This document shows, one piece after another, positions 9,792-19,689 of a DNA stretch of 64,000 nucleotides; positions within the stretch are counted from its first letter, which is position 1; each line of letters opens with the position of its first letter. The translations under genes were made by a program, and so were the position numbers. The notes below the pieces were generated by a model, which was given only the letters and a program-made list of their open reading frames with translations, was not told the DNA's origin and did not search any database. The stretch comes from Symbiodinium microadriaticum (taxonomy: Eukaryota > Sar > Dinophyceae > Suessiales > Symbiodiniaceae): assembly GCA_001939145.1 (NCBI GenBank), contig LSRX01000257.1, forward strand, positions 250,950 to 314,949, written 5' to 3'.

Positions 9792-11030
9792 TGATCATTT
9801 TTAATCCTCACTAGGGTTCTATGATAACAAGACAAAGTTCTGATATACGTAGGGCCTAAGAGCCCCTCCCTACTCTGAAAGTCTGATCTTCAAGATGGGG
9901 CATCGCGATTTCGGGTCAGTGCCAGGAGTCGAGATTTACAACGGGCAGGGTGGCAGAAGTGCTCAGAAGGCCCCTCTATACCGTTGATGATATAAATCCT
10001 GCATTACCCATATAAGGAAGAAGGAATATACCATAATTTTCAGAGGTTGGGGTCCTGAAGGTAATGCAGAATCTAGATCATCAACAGTATTACATGGGAC
10101 TGAATCTTTGGAAGGGTTGTGGTGTAAGTATATTATAGTCTGTTTATATGGGGGACTAGTACTACTCGTTTAGGTCGCTGCGATTACATCCCTGCTAGAT
10201 TTAGTGAAGTAGGATTGGCGACCCACACAGAGCAATCTCCGCCTTGGCTTTCTAGCCAAGGCCTGTGCAATCCGAAAATTTAGCCCTTGATGCTAGGGCC
10301 TTGATAGTCGGAATGCTACCACATAGGGTTTGTCAAGAAAACAAGTCGGCTTTGATATATTCCATGGCCCTATTCAGCCCTATTCCGATTCTTAAGGCCA
10401 CTGTCTTAAACAAACGGCCTCAGGCTTCGTTTTGCAAACCTTAATCTCTCAAGCCGCAAGCAAGTTCTTGCCTCGAAGCCCAAAAAAATGTTTTAAACAC
10501 CTGGCTCACAGTCATGACCACTTTACCCCCCAACTCAAGGCCTAAATGCACCCACACAGCCGGGCCAAACCCCAAAGCAGCCCGTCTAAGCCGGAAAACT
10601 GGATACACTGTAAGAAGGAGTCTGGCCTTCTTCTGCCTTGACCATGTCCTGCTGTGCGGTTTGGGGTTTCGGGTTTACCTGGACCCCAAAAGTTCTTAGA
10701 GTGCAGAATGCTAGCCTTTTATAGGTGTTGGTAAATTGTGCCTATGCCTTGGGGCTGAGGGTCCATATGTCATACGTTTAGCTGCTGTAGAGCTAACTGT
10801 TGTGTGAGTGCTTCCCTGTACCATCGCACCCTGTGCGCCGGAGGACCTCGGACGTTTGCTTCCTGGTTTAGGGTTTAGAAGGGTTTAGGATGTAGGGTAG
10901 TGTTTAGGGTAAAGGGTTTCTTGGGTTTAGGAGTCTAGGGATTACAAAAGCACCATAAAACAAAATCTGTAGAAGCCATTCTGGTTAGAAGGCTTTAAGG
11001 AACCCTGAAAGAAGCTCCAAACCACTCAAC
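9792..11030. other. Intergenic: family E element, inverted repeat, no clear gene
   Basis: Contains element E (9981-10087), a 20-bp perfect inverted repeat CCTTGGCTTTCTAGCCAAGG near 10233, and short TTTAGGG runs at about 10865-10930. The 61-codon plus frame at 10514 is not convincing. Confidence 0.5.
9981..10087. mobile_element. Family E short inverted-repeat element
   Basis: Ends CCGTTGATGATATAAATCCT and ATCTAGATCATCAAC are inverted. Inner arms CTGCATTACC and GGTAATGCAG pair. Shared with 28357 and 54058. Confidence 0.75.
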
Positions 11031-11039
11031 AATGCGGCT

Positions 11040-11525
11040 AGCCCCTGAACGCCCTAAACCCTAAACCCTTGTAGGCTTGTAGGCCCTAAGTCCTAAAGCC
11101 CGAAGCCCTAAACCATGAATCCGAAATCCAAAAGCATGAAACGCTGAAACCCGAAGCCCTAAACCCTTAAATCCTAAGCCCTAGGCCCTAAACCCTCAAT
11201 CCAAAACCCTAAATCCGAAGCCCTAAACCCTGAACCCTAAACCCCTAAACCCTCAATCCAAAACCCTAAATCCGAAGCCCTAAACCCTGAACCCTAAACC
11301 CCTAAACCCTAAACCCTAAATCCTAAGCCCTAAACCCTAAACCCTCAACCCTAAACTCCTAAACCCTAAATCCGAAGCCCTAAACCCTGAACCCTAAGCC
11401 CTAAACCCCTCAATCCAAAACCCTAAATCCGAAGCCCTAAACCCCTAAATCCTAAATCCCTAAACCCTAAACCCCAAATCCGAAGCCCTAAATCCTAAAC
11501 CCTAAGGCCCTAAATCTAAAGCCGT
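11040..11525 (-). repeat. Large interstitial CCCTAAA array
   Basis: About 480 bp of degenerate CCCTAAA units with CCGAAGC, CCTCAAT and CCTGAAC variants. A higher-order unit (CCCTCAATCCAAAACCCTAA followed by ATCCGAAGCC) recurs at about 11190, 11250 and 11405, so the array has expanded in blocks of several units. Confidence 0.9.
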
Positions 11526-11569
11526 AAAAACCAAGCGAGATGTGGGCTCCTCTGATCTTCGCCTTCTGC

Positions 11570-11620
11570 GAAGCAGTCGAAGGGGTCCTCTGCGCTGACC
11601 TCCGCCTCGACCTCCTGCCG
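11570..11620 (-). CDS. Cys-module exon, acidic linker plus FDC start
   Basis: On the minus strand, ATGTCCAG|CGG opens 17 codons reading EVEAEVSAEDPFDCF, closing at a GC donor (TTC|GCAGAAGG). An acidic linker running into P-F-D-C is the same design as the exon at 25197-25283 and as the module joints in the large exon (SEPFDC). Both borders are phase 0. The rest of the module should lie in a later exon, which I could not place with certainty. Confidence 0.42.
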
Positions 11621-11639
11621 CTGGACATGCGATTTTAGG

Positions 11640-12845
11640 ATTTCGGGATGAGGGGTTTATGGGTTTAGGGGTTAGGGTTTTGCGAATTCAGGATTTCGGG
11701 CTTGGGGGTTTATGGGTTTGGGGTTTAGGGGTTTAGGGTTTAGGGCTCGTAATGATGGGGCTTTGTACGTGTTCCTGTGTCTGTACGAACCTGTTACGGA
11801 GCTCTTGTCAATCGTCATTATGTGTCTTCGAAGGTTCTTGGAGGTGTTATGGCTATGGTGTTGTGAGAGGAGTTTACTATAGGGTTGTCATATAGCGATC
11901 TTGACAGTTAGAATAAGGACTTGCGGCATGCTTGACGATGAGTCTCTAATAGGAAACCCTCAGGAATACCGCTCCTGCTTGTTCAGTCCCTCGTATCAAG
12001 GGTTTACTGTTTAGGGTTCAGGTCTCGGGTAAAGGAGTTTAGGGGTTTCCTTGCCTTAAATCTCATGAACCTGTATAGTATATACTTAAGCCTCACAGTA
12101 CCTATACAGAAAACCCTTTCATCCAAGGCCTAGTATACACTTTCTAGATACATGAAGCCTTAGGTTGAGGGGCTATGGTCTGGATTTTCAACAACTACTT
12201 TCTGCGGCTTCGGCTTCTCCGGATGGTATGGATGATGGATTGAGAACCCGATGAGCCCTAGTAAGGCCATGGAGCCCTGCATCAAGTTACGGGCCTTACC
12301 CAAATCCTAAAACCAGGTCGGTTTCCCTGGTCCGGGCCAGGTTGACGCCATTAAAACTCTGGGAAGCATTCCATGAGTTTTGAATGGCTTTGCCAGGGTT
12401 CCACCGGCTCTTTTAAAGGGTTCTGCAAGGGTTCTAGAAGGGTGCCAGGCATAGTTGCTCAAACGATCGCCATGCAATACTTCTATAAGGACACCTCCAC
12501 CAAAACTCAAAGGCTCTCAAGCTAAGGAATCTGGGCACTATAAGGGCCATAAAAAATTTAGAATAGGGTTTTGGGGTATATTATACTATAACCAAAATAA
12601 GGAACCCCTGAAGTAGTATTTTTGCCCCGAACCCCTGAAGGTCAAGCGTCAGTCCACGAATCCCTGACAGTGGAGAATAGATGTTCTACGTTTAGGATTC
12701 TCGGGCCTCGGATTTAATGTAGGGTCCTTCGTCATGCATGAAAACAGGGTTTGAGGGTGCATTATATCGGATAGCTGTAATGATGAACCCCATGCATTCA
12801 TAATATTTCAAACGTCTCGGCCCCTAGATTCTGGGTTCAGGGTTT
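11640..12845. other. Non-coding: telomere-type runs and a family B element
   Basis: TTTAGGG-type runs at 11640-11745 and 12000-12050, a partial GTACCT-type repeat at about 12070-12130, and B at 12540. A 67-codon minus frame (12307-12510) contains an internal repeat (EPFKRAGG and KPFKTHG) but is not recognised. Confidence 0.5.
12540..12632. mobile_element. Family B short inverted-repeat element
   Basis: TATAAGGGCCATAAAAAATT, then GGGTTTTGGGGTATATTATA and AAGGAACCCCTGAAGTAGTA. Confidence 0.6.
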
Positions 12846-12994
12846 TAGCTTTTTTGGCTTCAGCGAGGGCTGGGCCCCAGAAGATCGTCATGGCAAGAAG
12901 GTGCTGATGTTCTGCACTTCTTCGGCCCAGCTGGACTTCTTCGGACTCAACTTTCACAAGGCTGGCTCTTACTCACTTCCTCGTGACAATGGGC

Positions 12995-13156
12995 TCATCC
13001 TTCGGCCTCCAACTCCTCCACGGTCATGTCCATCATGTCCTTCGGAATGTCATCCGCCCACGGTATTGAGAAGCCACACTTGCTGTAATAAGCCCATCGC
13101 TTCATGACGATGCCGGAGTTCTTCCGAGTCTCGCGGTAAGCCCAATGGTGCTCCTC
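12995..13156 (-). CDS. 3' terminal exon of an unrecognised gene
   Basis: Minus-strand CTGAAAG|GAG opens 53 codons and ends in TGA (12995-12997). The peptide reads HHWAYRETRKNSG, KRWAYYSKCGF, then WADDIPKDMMDMTVEELEAEG, a well-balanced sequence with aromatic, basic and acidic blocks typical of real protein. Third codon positions favour G/C. A perfect GTGAGT donor lies 18 bases past the stop, so a reading that avoids the TGA is conceivable. The membrane-segment exon at 13471-13771 lies just upstream on the same strand and may belong to the same gene. Family unknown. Confidence 0.55.
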   Translation of the reverse strand, partial: EEHHWAYRETRKNSGIVMKRWAYYSKCGFSIPWADDIPKDMMDMTVEELEAEG

Positions 13157-13254
13157 CTTTCAGACCGATCGGTTGTTGCAAAACAGGACCCGTGGTAGGA
13201 CTCATGCCAGTCTCCTGCTATGTTGAATACGTCATTACAAGCATGTAACATCTA

Positions 13255-13490
13255 TGTGTGTGTGTATATATAATGTGTGTATATATATATATATATGTAT
13301 GTATATATATATACACATGTATATATATATATATACAAATATTTTTATATAGATATATAATCNATACACATGTATATATATATATATACAAATATTTTTA
13401 TATAGATATCTAATCTCTAAAACATTATGTATATGTATATACACACAGACATAGCACATACATACAAGTATTATATATATATATACATAT
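13255..13490. repeat. TATA/TGTATA microsatellite with an N gap
   Basis: Alternating TA with GT and CA steps. N at 13363 separates two near-identical 52-bp segments (13311-13362 and 13364-13415). Confidence 0.85.
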
Positions 13491-13771
13491 GTTTTTTGGT
13501 CCGCCCTGGTTGCCTCGGTAGGATGTTTCTCTGAGGACTGAGTAGTGTCTCCGCTAACTCTTCTGACTTCAGCATCTCCATAGTATCATAGGCTCCACTC
13601 TGATCTTGTGAAACCTTGGATGCATCTTCATGGGGTTCAGGGCGAGCATAAAAAAATGCAAACAACAAATAAGAAAAGAAAACATAGCAGAAGCACGACA
13701 GGAGTAAAGATACGAAGGTCGCTCGTACTATTGGAAAACATGCAGGCAAGAAAGGTGCAGTAGTATCTTGA
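13471..13771 (-). CDS. Exon with one membrane segment, unknown protein
   Basis: The minus frame reads a strong hydrophobic helix (FVSLLLSCFCYVFFSYLLF) followed by an acidic, Ser/Gln-rich tail (PEPHEDASKVSQDQSGAYD, then LKSEELAETLLSPQ). Upstream codons are degenerate telomere-type sequence, so the exon probably starts near 13771 after an AG in AGCAGCTCAAG. The final codons run into the TA microsatellite and the real donor is probably around 13490. Topology suggests a single-pass protein with a hydrophilic tail. No family recognised. Confidence 0.48.
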
Positions 13772-13789
13772 GCTGCTCGTGATTTGGGG

Positions 13790-13875
13790 CAGACCCGAAG
13801 CCCTAAATCCAAGACCCTGGACCCTAAATCCAAAACCCTAAAGTCCGAAACCCTAAATCCTGGACCCAAAGCCCT
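13790..13875 (-). repeat. Degenerate CCCTAAA/CCAAAT repeats
   Basis: CCCTAAATCCAA-type units, about eight copies. Confidence 0.7.
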
Positions 13876-13894
13876 TAAGCCTAAATCCAGAAGC

Positions 13895-14330
13895 CTAAGA
13901 CCGAAGACGGGTATCAGCCAAGAAGCTTCCCTTCAGCCGCTGTGTGCACGATGCATCACTGGAGTCGTCTCCTCCAGTCCCAGGACAGTGGCTGGAACTT
14001 CCTGTGGGACGTTTAGGGTTGAGGCTTTGTGGGAAAAGTGGCTGGAGCTTCCTGTGAGAGGAAGTGCGGAGCTCGTCATCCAGCATCGTAAAAGATTTTA
14101 TGAAGAGAGGGGCTGGTGGTCTCACAGATACGTGTACCAGCTGTAAGGATTGCGTGCTGCAAGAAAACTCTACTCTACACCATGCCCCGTTGGTTGCATC
14201 CGCCTTCTGTGGCTCTTCCGCAGCAATGGGCTCGTGCCCCCGACGCCGCAAAGAGTGGGACTCCACGTACGCTGGCAAAAATGTAGTGCAGATCAGCTGC
14301 ACCACAGAAAGGCATGCCTTGCAAGGTTCA
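13895..14330. other. Coding-like region with competing frames
   Basis: A 136-codon minus frame (13895-14305) and a 139-codon plus frame (14064-14483) both look plausible. A partial duplication (GTGGCTGGAACTTCCTGTG and GTGGCTGGAGCTTCCTGTG) lies at about 13990 and 14038. Probably an exon of one gene; strand unresolved. Confidence 0.3.
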
Positions 14331-14352
14331 CGGCTTTCGGGTTCACAGAGTC

Positions 14353-14461
14353 ATATAGGGGCCTTAATCATTACCTATACTATCTTGGGGGCTCCTTATT
14401 ACAATTACAGCATAATGTACCCCAAAACCCTCATTATTCTTAGTACCAACGCCCCACATAA
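14353..14461. mobile_element. Family B short inverted-repeat element
   Basis: ATATAGGGGCCTTAATCATT at the left. The right half has ATAATGTACCCCAAAACCCT and ends in GCCCC. Confidence 0.7.
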
Positions 14462-15147
14462 AAGCAGTGTGCTTCGAGCGTGAAGAGACTTGCCAACCAT
14501 CGGTGCCACTTACACCGTAACTGTTCACAGCGACTCTTGGCCGACCACAACAGCAGTCTCGATTAACAAAAAAGCAGCATATCTGCGCTTAGCACCAGAA
14601 CCTAAGCCCTAAACCTTAACCATAATCTGCACCAAACTCGCCAAGAGTTCCAGAAAAAAAAACAGAAATTAACCACAACCCGGGTGCCAAGACGAAGAAT
14701 ACTGCGCCATGGCCTTGCAGGCCCCACGTCTGAACACACCAAGCAAACATCGTGGAGGTGACGATGGGCCCAAGAGCCTGGCACAACAGAGTCTAATGGC
14801 TTCTGGGTGCAGGGTTTATAGAGTTTGGGTTTAAGGGTTTAGGGTTTAGGGTTTTGGTGTATGCATCTATGCATGCATGTGTGCAGGTCACAATATGCTG
14901 TACTATTCTTGACTTTACCAATGGTGTACACATGTCCCCAAGTTTCAGTCCTACGACAAGGTATCATACAGATATCAAAACAGCAGATTTAGCCACTGAC
15001 AAACCATCATGAAAAAATCATGTAAGCTAAGTCGAAGAAATGCAGGCCACTCAGAACCTGCAAGACCATGCTCACCATCTACATGTACTACATGCATCCG
15101 ATGTGGCATCTATCATGTTCCTACATATATCATGCCACCCGCGGCAC
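14462..15147. other. No clear gene
   Basis: Single-copy sequence with a short TTTAGGG run at about 14815-14855 and ATGCATGCATG at about 14860. Nothing else I can support. Confidence 0.5.
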
Positions 15148-15567
15148 CTTGCCGATGGTCTCGACAGTCACCGCAACGCCCGTCACCACGGCGCGGCCTT
15201 CCTGACCAGCGGCGTTGTTGGTGAACGCTATATTCATGGCAGCCTGCGACATCGTCGCTGAGGCCGCCAGCATGTGGACAACGTTGGCCATAAGAGGTGA
15301 GGTGCAGAAGGGCAAGATCGTCGCCGCTGCGGCGCCAACCACGCAGAAAATGGCCGAGACCCAACGTTCACCCAAAGCTTTGGCGAAACGGGGCATGAGA
15401 AAGGAAAAGTAAAATAAATTCCAAAGCCCGGACCGGGAGAGTAACGATCCAACCTCCTTCTCAGTCATGCCAAGGCCACCGACATTTCGGTCAGAAACGA
15501 GCCACAAGGGCGCTGCTTCGAAGATGGAGAAAGTGGCAAAACCATTCCAAAGCCGCATGAAGATGAC
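15148..15567 (-). CDS. Major facilitator superfamily transporter, internal exon (C-terminal half)
   Basis: A 140-codon minus exon running from CCCAAG|GTC to AAG|GTGCCG, phase 0 at both ends. It encodes four or five membrane helices (LWNGFATFSIFEAAPLWLV; a helix near LLSRSGLWNLFYFSFL; WVSAIFCVVGAAAATILPF; then MLAASATMSQAAMNIAF). The cytoplasmic motif NNAAGQ...VVTGVAVTVETIGK matches the NNA(V)-x-Q-R-G-A-A-N-G signature after helix 10 of ZIFL/TetA-type drug:H+ antiporters, and GLGMTEKEVGSLLSRSGL matches the loop before helix 8. By family it would exchange a small solute for protons at a membrane; the substrate cannot be told. Neither end of the gene is in this exon. Confidence 0.8.
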
Positions 15568-16175
15568 CTTGGGGTTTAGGGTTTCGGCTTTACGGTTTAG
15601 GTATTATATGCTTCGTTTAGAGGATTGATTCCTATGCCATTCGTATTCATCCGTAAGAAGAGAAGTGACCAACAGCATGAAAATTCGACTGAACAAAGCC
15701 TGGGACTACAGGTACCGGCCAGGTACGTAGAAGGGATCCAACAGATTTGTGTGCGGAGGCGGAGGGTTTCGAAGGGGTTCCTGGTTGGGCATCGATCCCG
15801 GGCTCAGCCGCCTGTCAAGGACTGAGGGTTCAAGTTCAGGTTTAGGGTTTAGGGTTCAGGGTTTAGGATTTAGGGGATTCAGGCCTGAGACCTGGCTAAG
15901 GTTGAGAACTAGACTTGCTAGCCATAAACCCTAAACCTTGAGCCCTAATGAGCCCTTGAAAGGTCAAATTGCACGCGCACGGCCCTGCTAGTTGGTGACT
16001 CCACCTTGCGATAGCGTGCTTTAGAAAGAGAAAGCATTGCAACCGCAACTACACGGAAACAGCCGCAGTAGCAAGTAGCAAAACACAATGCCGCACTTGA
16101 TATCACGTAGCAGTAGCAGTGGCACTGGCAGTAGCAGCCGGCCTAGAAGTGGCGGTGGTGGTGGTACCCTAAACC
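15568..16175. other. No clear gene
   Basis: TTTAGGG run at about 15838-15870. The 61-66 codon frames are unconvincing. Telomere-type CCCTAAACCC precedes the triplet cluster at 16166. Confidence 0.5.
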
Positions 16176-16182
16176 CTAAACC

Positions 16183-16221
<39 letters not shown>

Positions 16222-16223
16222 AT

Positions 16224-16258
<35 letters not shown>

Positions 16259-16273
16259 ATTAGTAGTAGTAAT

Positions 16274-16309
<36 letters not shown>

Positions 16310-16325
16310 CAGCAGCAGCAGGAGG
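16176..16325. repeat. (GTA)n triplet array with AATTA interruptions
   Basis: About 40 GTA/TAG triplets, then AGC and AGG triplets. Confidence 0.95.
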
Positions 16326-16404
16326 AGGAGCAGCCGAAGCTCAGCCAAGACCTGTGAACTACAAAGCTAAGCGAGCCTCAGGGACAGGTGCCGGGTGCCC
16401 TGAG

Positions 16405-16760
16405 CAATTACCCTAAACTAAACCCTACATCCCTAAACCCTAAGCCCTACATTCCGAAACCCTAAACCCTACATTCCTACACCCTACATTCCTAAACCCT
16501 AAACCCCACATTCCTAAACCCTGAAAAAAATATTACATTCCTAAAGCCAGAAAAAAACCCTACATTCCTAAACCCTCAACCCTGAACCGGGGGCCTTCTG
16601 CGGACTTCGGATGTCATGCCTGATTCTTAGGAAGAAGGCGAAGAGAGCCACGGCCAAAATGCAGCCAATCATGCTTGGGATCCTTGTTCAGGGTTTAGGG
16701 GTGTAGGGTTTAGGGGTGTAGGGTTTAGGGGTTTAGGGTTTGGGGTTTAGGGCAAAGTTT
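16405..16760. repeat. Telomere-type arrays of opposite orientation
   Basis: CCCTAAA/CCCTACATT units at 16408-16590 face TTTAGGG/TGTAGGG units at 16690-16758, separated by about 100 bp of GC-rich single-copy sequence. Confidence 0.85.
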
Positions 16761-16796
16761 AGGGTTTGGGCCAGGATCCGTGTGCTGTAAGGCCCC

Positions 16797-17141
16797 ATGA
16801 TTAGAAATTGTGAATTATACTATAAGCATGTAGGGACTATAAGGAACATTTTTGGGCTTCGATGTGCTTCGCGATTTTGCGCATTTGGGGGTTCGGGTTT
16901 GGGGGAAGGGAATCAGTTTTTGCGCTGTTGGACTGCAAAGGATCACAGCAGGAAAGCTCGGCACAATGTTGTAGGTCCAGCCTGGACAGGGCGTAGCAGC
17001 ACCATCCACATCTCAAATGCTCGTGACCGAAAGGGCTTCACTCTGCATACGTCGAGGAGTAAACGATGCTTTCTGGTTTTTGTATGTCTCCTTGACCCTG
17101 AACCCCAAGCCCTAAACCCTGCAACCCTAGACCTCCAATAG
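16797..17141 (+). CDS. Open frame of 114 codons, unknown, doubtful
   Basis: Continuous plus frame with an acceptable composition in its middle, but with an antisense 64-codon frame and a tail in telomere-type sequence. No domain recognised. Confidence 0.18.
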   Translation: MIRNCELYYKHVGTIRNIFGLRCASRFCAFGGSGLGEGNQFLRCWTAKDHSRKARHNVVGPAWTGRSSTIHISNARDRKGFTLHTSRSKRCFLVFVCLLDPEPQALNPATLDLQ

Positions 17142-17289
17142 CTGGTCCGACCAACTGCATCCCGCTGCCCGCTGCCAATACCATGCCAATGACCTTGGTA
17201 AATGGAACAAAATCGGGTTTGTGTTTATGGTTAAGTTTTTTGGGTGTGGCAAAAAAATCGCCACGATGGTGATGACAATGGTAGTTAGT

Positions 17290-17376
17290 AGCAGTTGTGG
17301 CGGTGATGGTAATACTAGCAGTAGCAGCAGCAGCAGTAATGGTAGCAGTAGCAGTAGCAGTAGCAGTAGCAGTAGC

Positions 17377-17414
<38 letters not shown>

Positions 17415-17468
17415 CAGTAGCAGTAGCAGTAGCAGTGGCAGTAGCAGTAGCAGTAGCAGTAGGAGTAG

Positions 17469-17517
<49 letters not shown>

Positions 17518-17616
17518 CGTAATAGCAGTAGCAGTAGCAGTAGTAGTAGTAGTCGTCGTCGTCGTCGTCGTAGTAGTAGTAGTAGTAGTAGTAGTAGTAC
17601 TACTAGTAGTAGGAGC

Positions 17617-17659
<43 letters not shown>

Positions 17660-17815
17660 CTAGTAGTAGTAGGAGCAGTAGTAGTAGTAGTAGTAGTAGT
17701 AGAAGTAGTAATAGTAGTAGTGGTGGTCGTGGTGGTAGCGGTGCTGGTGCTGGTGGTGGTGGTGGTGGTGGTGGTGGTGGCGGCGGCGGTGGCGGTGGGT
17801 GGTAGTGGTATGTAG
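17290..17815. repeat. Long AGT/AGC/GGT triplet array
   Basis: About 500 bp of AGT triplets with AGC, CGT and GGT segments. All frames on both strands stay open and give homopolymer-like peptides (Ser or Val on plus, Thr or Leu on minus), so the long frames here are not evidence of genes. Confidence 0.95.
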
Positions 17816-18185
17816 TCGCCGTTGTTGTGCATAAATGTTGTTGTCGTGGTCTTCTCTTCGTCGTGGTCGTGATCGTCGAGGTTGTGGCCGTGGCCGTGGC
17901 CATAGGCCGTAGGAGCAAGAGGAGCAGGAGAAGCATGAGCAGCAGTACTTACCGCAGCAGAAACCGGAGCAGTGTAGAAGTAGAAGTCGCAGTGGAAGTA
18001 GGAGTAGTAGCACTAGCAGCGAGCACTCGCACTAGCACTACCGCTGGCAGTGGCAGGTGCAGTGCAGTAGTGTTATATAGCAGTAGCAGTAGGAGTAAGA
18101 GTCGGAGTAGTAGTAGTGGTAGAGGAGCTGGTAGTAGTAGTTGGAGGAGGAGGTTGCAGGAAGGTACAGCAGCCATTCGAATAGG
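17816..18185. repeat. Degenerate triplet-rich tract
   Basis: Continuation of the triplet cluster with AGT, AGG, GTG and CGT triplets interrupted by single-copy bases. Confidence 0.8.
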
Positions 18186-18302
18186 AGTTTCCCACACCTG
18201 ACTAAGCAGATTTTGAGTCGGAAGATGGGCAACTGCAATTTCCTGGAAATGGCGCTTCAAGTATGCGCTTACGATATAACTGACTTATATACGACTATAT
18301 AA

Positions 18303-18567
18303 TCAACAATATTGACAAGCACGGAAAATCAATGAACGACCAATGCACAGACGCACACAGAGTAACACCGCAACAACCGGTAGCAAAGCAATGATATAGT
18401 CTGTATCGTATGTACACACTAAAGCAGAAGAGGATATAACAGGACAGCGCAAGAGACATGTTACATGACGACATGAAACATAATATAAAAGGCCACTGTC
18501 ACACTGCTTCGTACTTAAGATCATAATGATAACAAAGGCTTCGAAACACGCNCACCCCATCCCCCAC
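18303..18567 (-). other. Open minus frame with hydrophobic C-terminal part
   Basis: The frame reads a hydrophobic run (IIALLPVVAVLLCVRLCI) and includes N at 18552. It could be exon or read-through from 18568-18649. Not supported further. Confidence 0.2.
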
Positions 18568-18649
18568 CCTTCTGCCAGCGACCTCAGTCTGCCGCTCATC
18601 TCCAGCGACGGCCGCCGCAGAAGGTCCATAGATGGCTGGCCAACCATTC
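18568..18649 (-). CDS. Candidate internal exon, unknown
   Basis: Minus frame from CTTCCAG|GAATGG to GCAGAAGG|GTGGGG. It reads GMVGQPSMDLLRRPSLEMSG then LRSLAEG, with strongly GC-biased third positions in otherwise AT-rich surroundings. RRPSLEM resembles a basophilic phosphorylation site. Flanked below by an N gap (18552). No family recognised. Confidence 0.36.
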
Positions 18650-18839
18650 CTGGAAGGGCGGGAGGGCCTTGTTGCTGAAGATTACAATAATGACTTGTGC
18701 GATCGTACCCTGTTGTTAGCTTCACAATATTGTAGTCAGCATTGTAGCACCGCTCTCTTTTTTTTTGTTGCTGCTGCCGTATACCTTGTTCCCAGACAGC
18801 AGTAACAGTGGTGGCCGTTGCTGTATATGTATCAAAACA

Positions 18840-18985
18840 TATACCATGTTCTCAGATAGCAGCAGTAGTGGTGCGCGTCGTCGTGTCGTGGTAGTGGCAG
18901 TGGCAGTGGCAGCGGGAGTGGTCCCCGAAGTAGTCGTCGTCGTCGCCGAGTAGTAGAAGGAGTAGGACAGCAGGAGCGGTGGCGG
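18840..18985. repeat. AGT/GTG/CGT triplet tract
   Basis: Last part of the 16-19 kb triplet cluster. Also holds a 20-bp near-repeat (TATACCTTGTTCCCAGACAG and TATACCATGTTCTCAGATAG at 18780 and 18840). Confidence 0.8.
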
Positions 18986-19286
18986 TCGCGCGAGTGGTAT
19001 ATTAGTTAAGCCAGACGGAGCCCGTGGTTCAGGGACTTCGCAGTTCAGGGTTCAGCGTTTGGGGTTCAGGGTTCAGGGTGAGTAAGGCGTGGTTGAGCTC
19101 ACCCCCCCCAGCCCTCAACTTTCTTGCATGGGCCTTGAACCGCTGAGTCTCCCTAAAGTAAGGGCCTTGAACATTTTGGTAACGTTTTGGGGTATTATAT
19201 GAGAGTTTCAGCATCAAAGAACCATCAAGGGCATACTGTTAGCAACTTTTCCGACCTGTATCTTCTTAATCCTAAACCCTAACCCC

Positions 19287-19374
19287 TCATACCAATAGGA
19301 GGCCCAGACTCAAGAAGCCAAAGAAAATAAAGCGGATGAGCATGGAGCCGGCCAGGTCGTTGCAAAAGCCGAAC
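19287..19374 (-). CDS. Possible membrane-helix exon
   Basis: Minus frame after ATCCCAG reads NDLAGSMLIRFIFFGFLSLGLLL, one likely membrane helix. It lies between the two transporter exons on the same strand, but its phase does not match 19593-19676 and it cannot be placed in the family alignment. Tentative. Confidence 0.25.
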
Positions 19375-19592
19375 CTGGGATGAAAAGCAGGGAAAATCGC
19401 TTAGGGCTTACGGTTAATAGGGTTTTGGGTTTCGGGAGTCATGGCTTCTGCTTAACTTCTAGGAAGCTTCGCTTGCCTGTTGCGCAAGTACCTATCTTCA
19501 CATTAGCCCTGGCCCTAAAGCCCTAAACCCCTCTCTAGACTCGAGGCCCATAGGCCCTCTCTACATTCGAGGCCCAAAGGAACCCCTCCTGC

Positions 19593-19676
19593 CAAGCCAC
19601 AGTACACCGCCCACGATCAGGGCGATCAAGGCGACAGCTAAGACCGGCTGGAAACCAAATCGCGTCGCCACGAAGC
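19593..19676 (-). CDS. Probable transporter membrane-helix exon (MFS-like)
   Basis: Minus frame opening after GCCGAG, reading FVATRFGFQPVLAVALIALI then VGGVLWLG. An arginine-glycine turn followed by one long hydrophobic helix is typical of helix 6 of 12-helix facilitators. It lies about 4 kb upstream of the transporter exon at 15148-15567 on the same strand, in the expected order. The end is put at a GC donor (CTTG|GCAGG), which is a guess. Confidence 0.45.
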
Positions 19677-19689
19677 CTCGGCTTCGCGT

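Noticed and set aside
17038..17936. Long minus frames of poly-Thr and poly-Leu (over 260 codons)
   Set aside because: Products of the AGT triplet array; every frame is open and no unique protein sequence flanks them.
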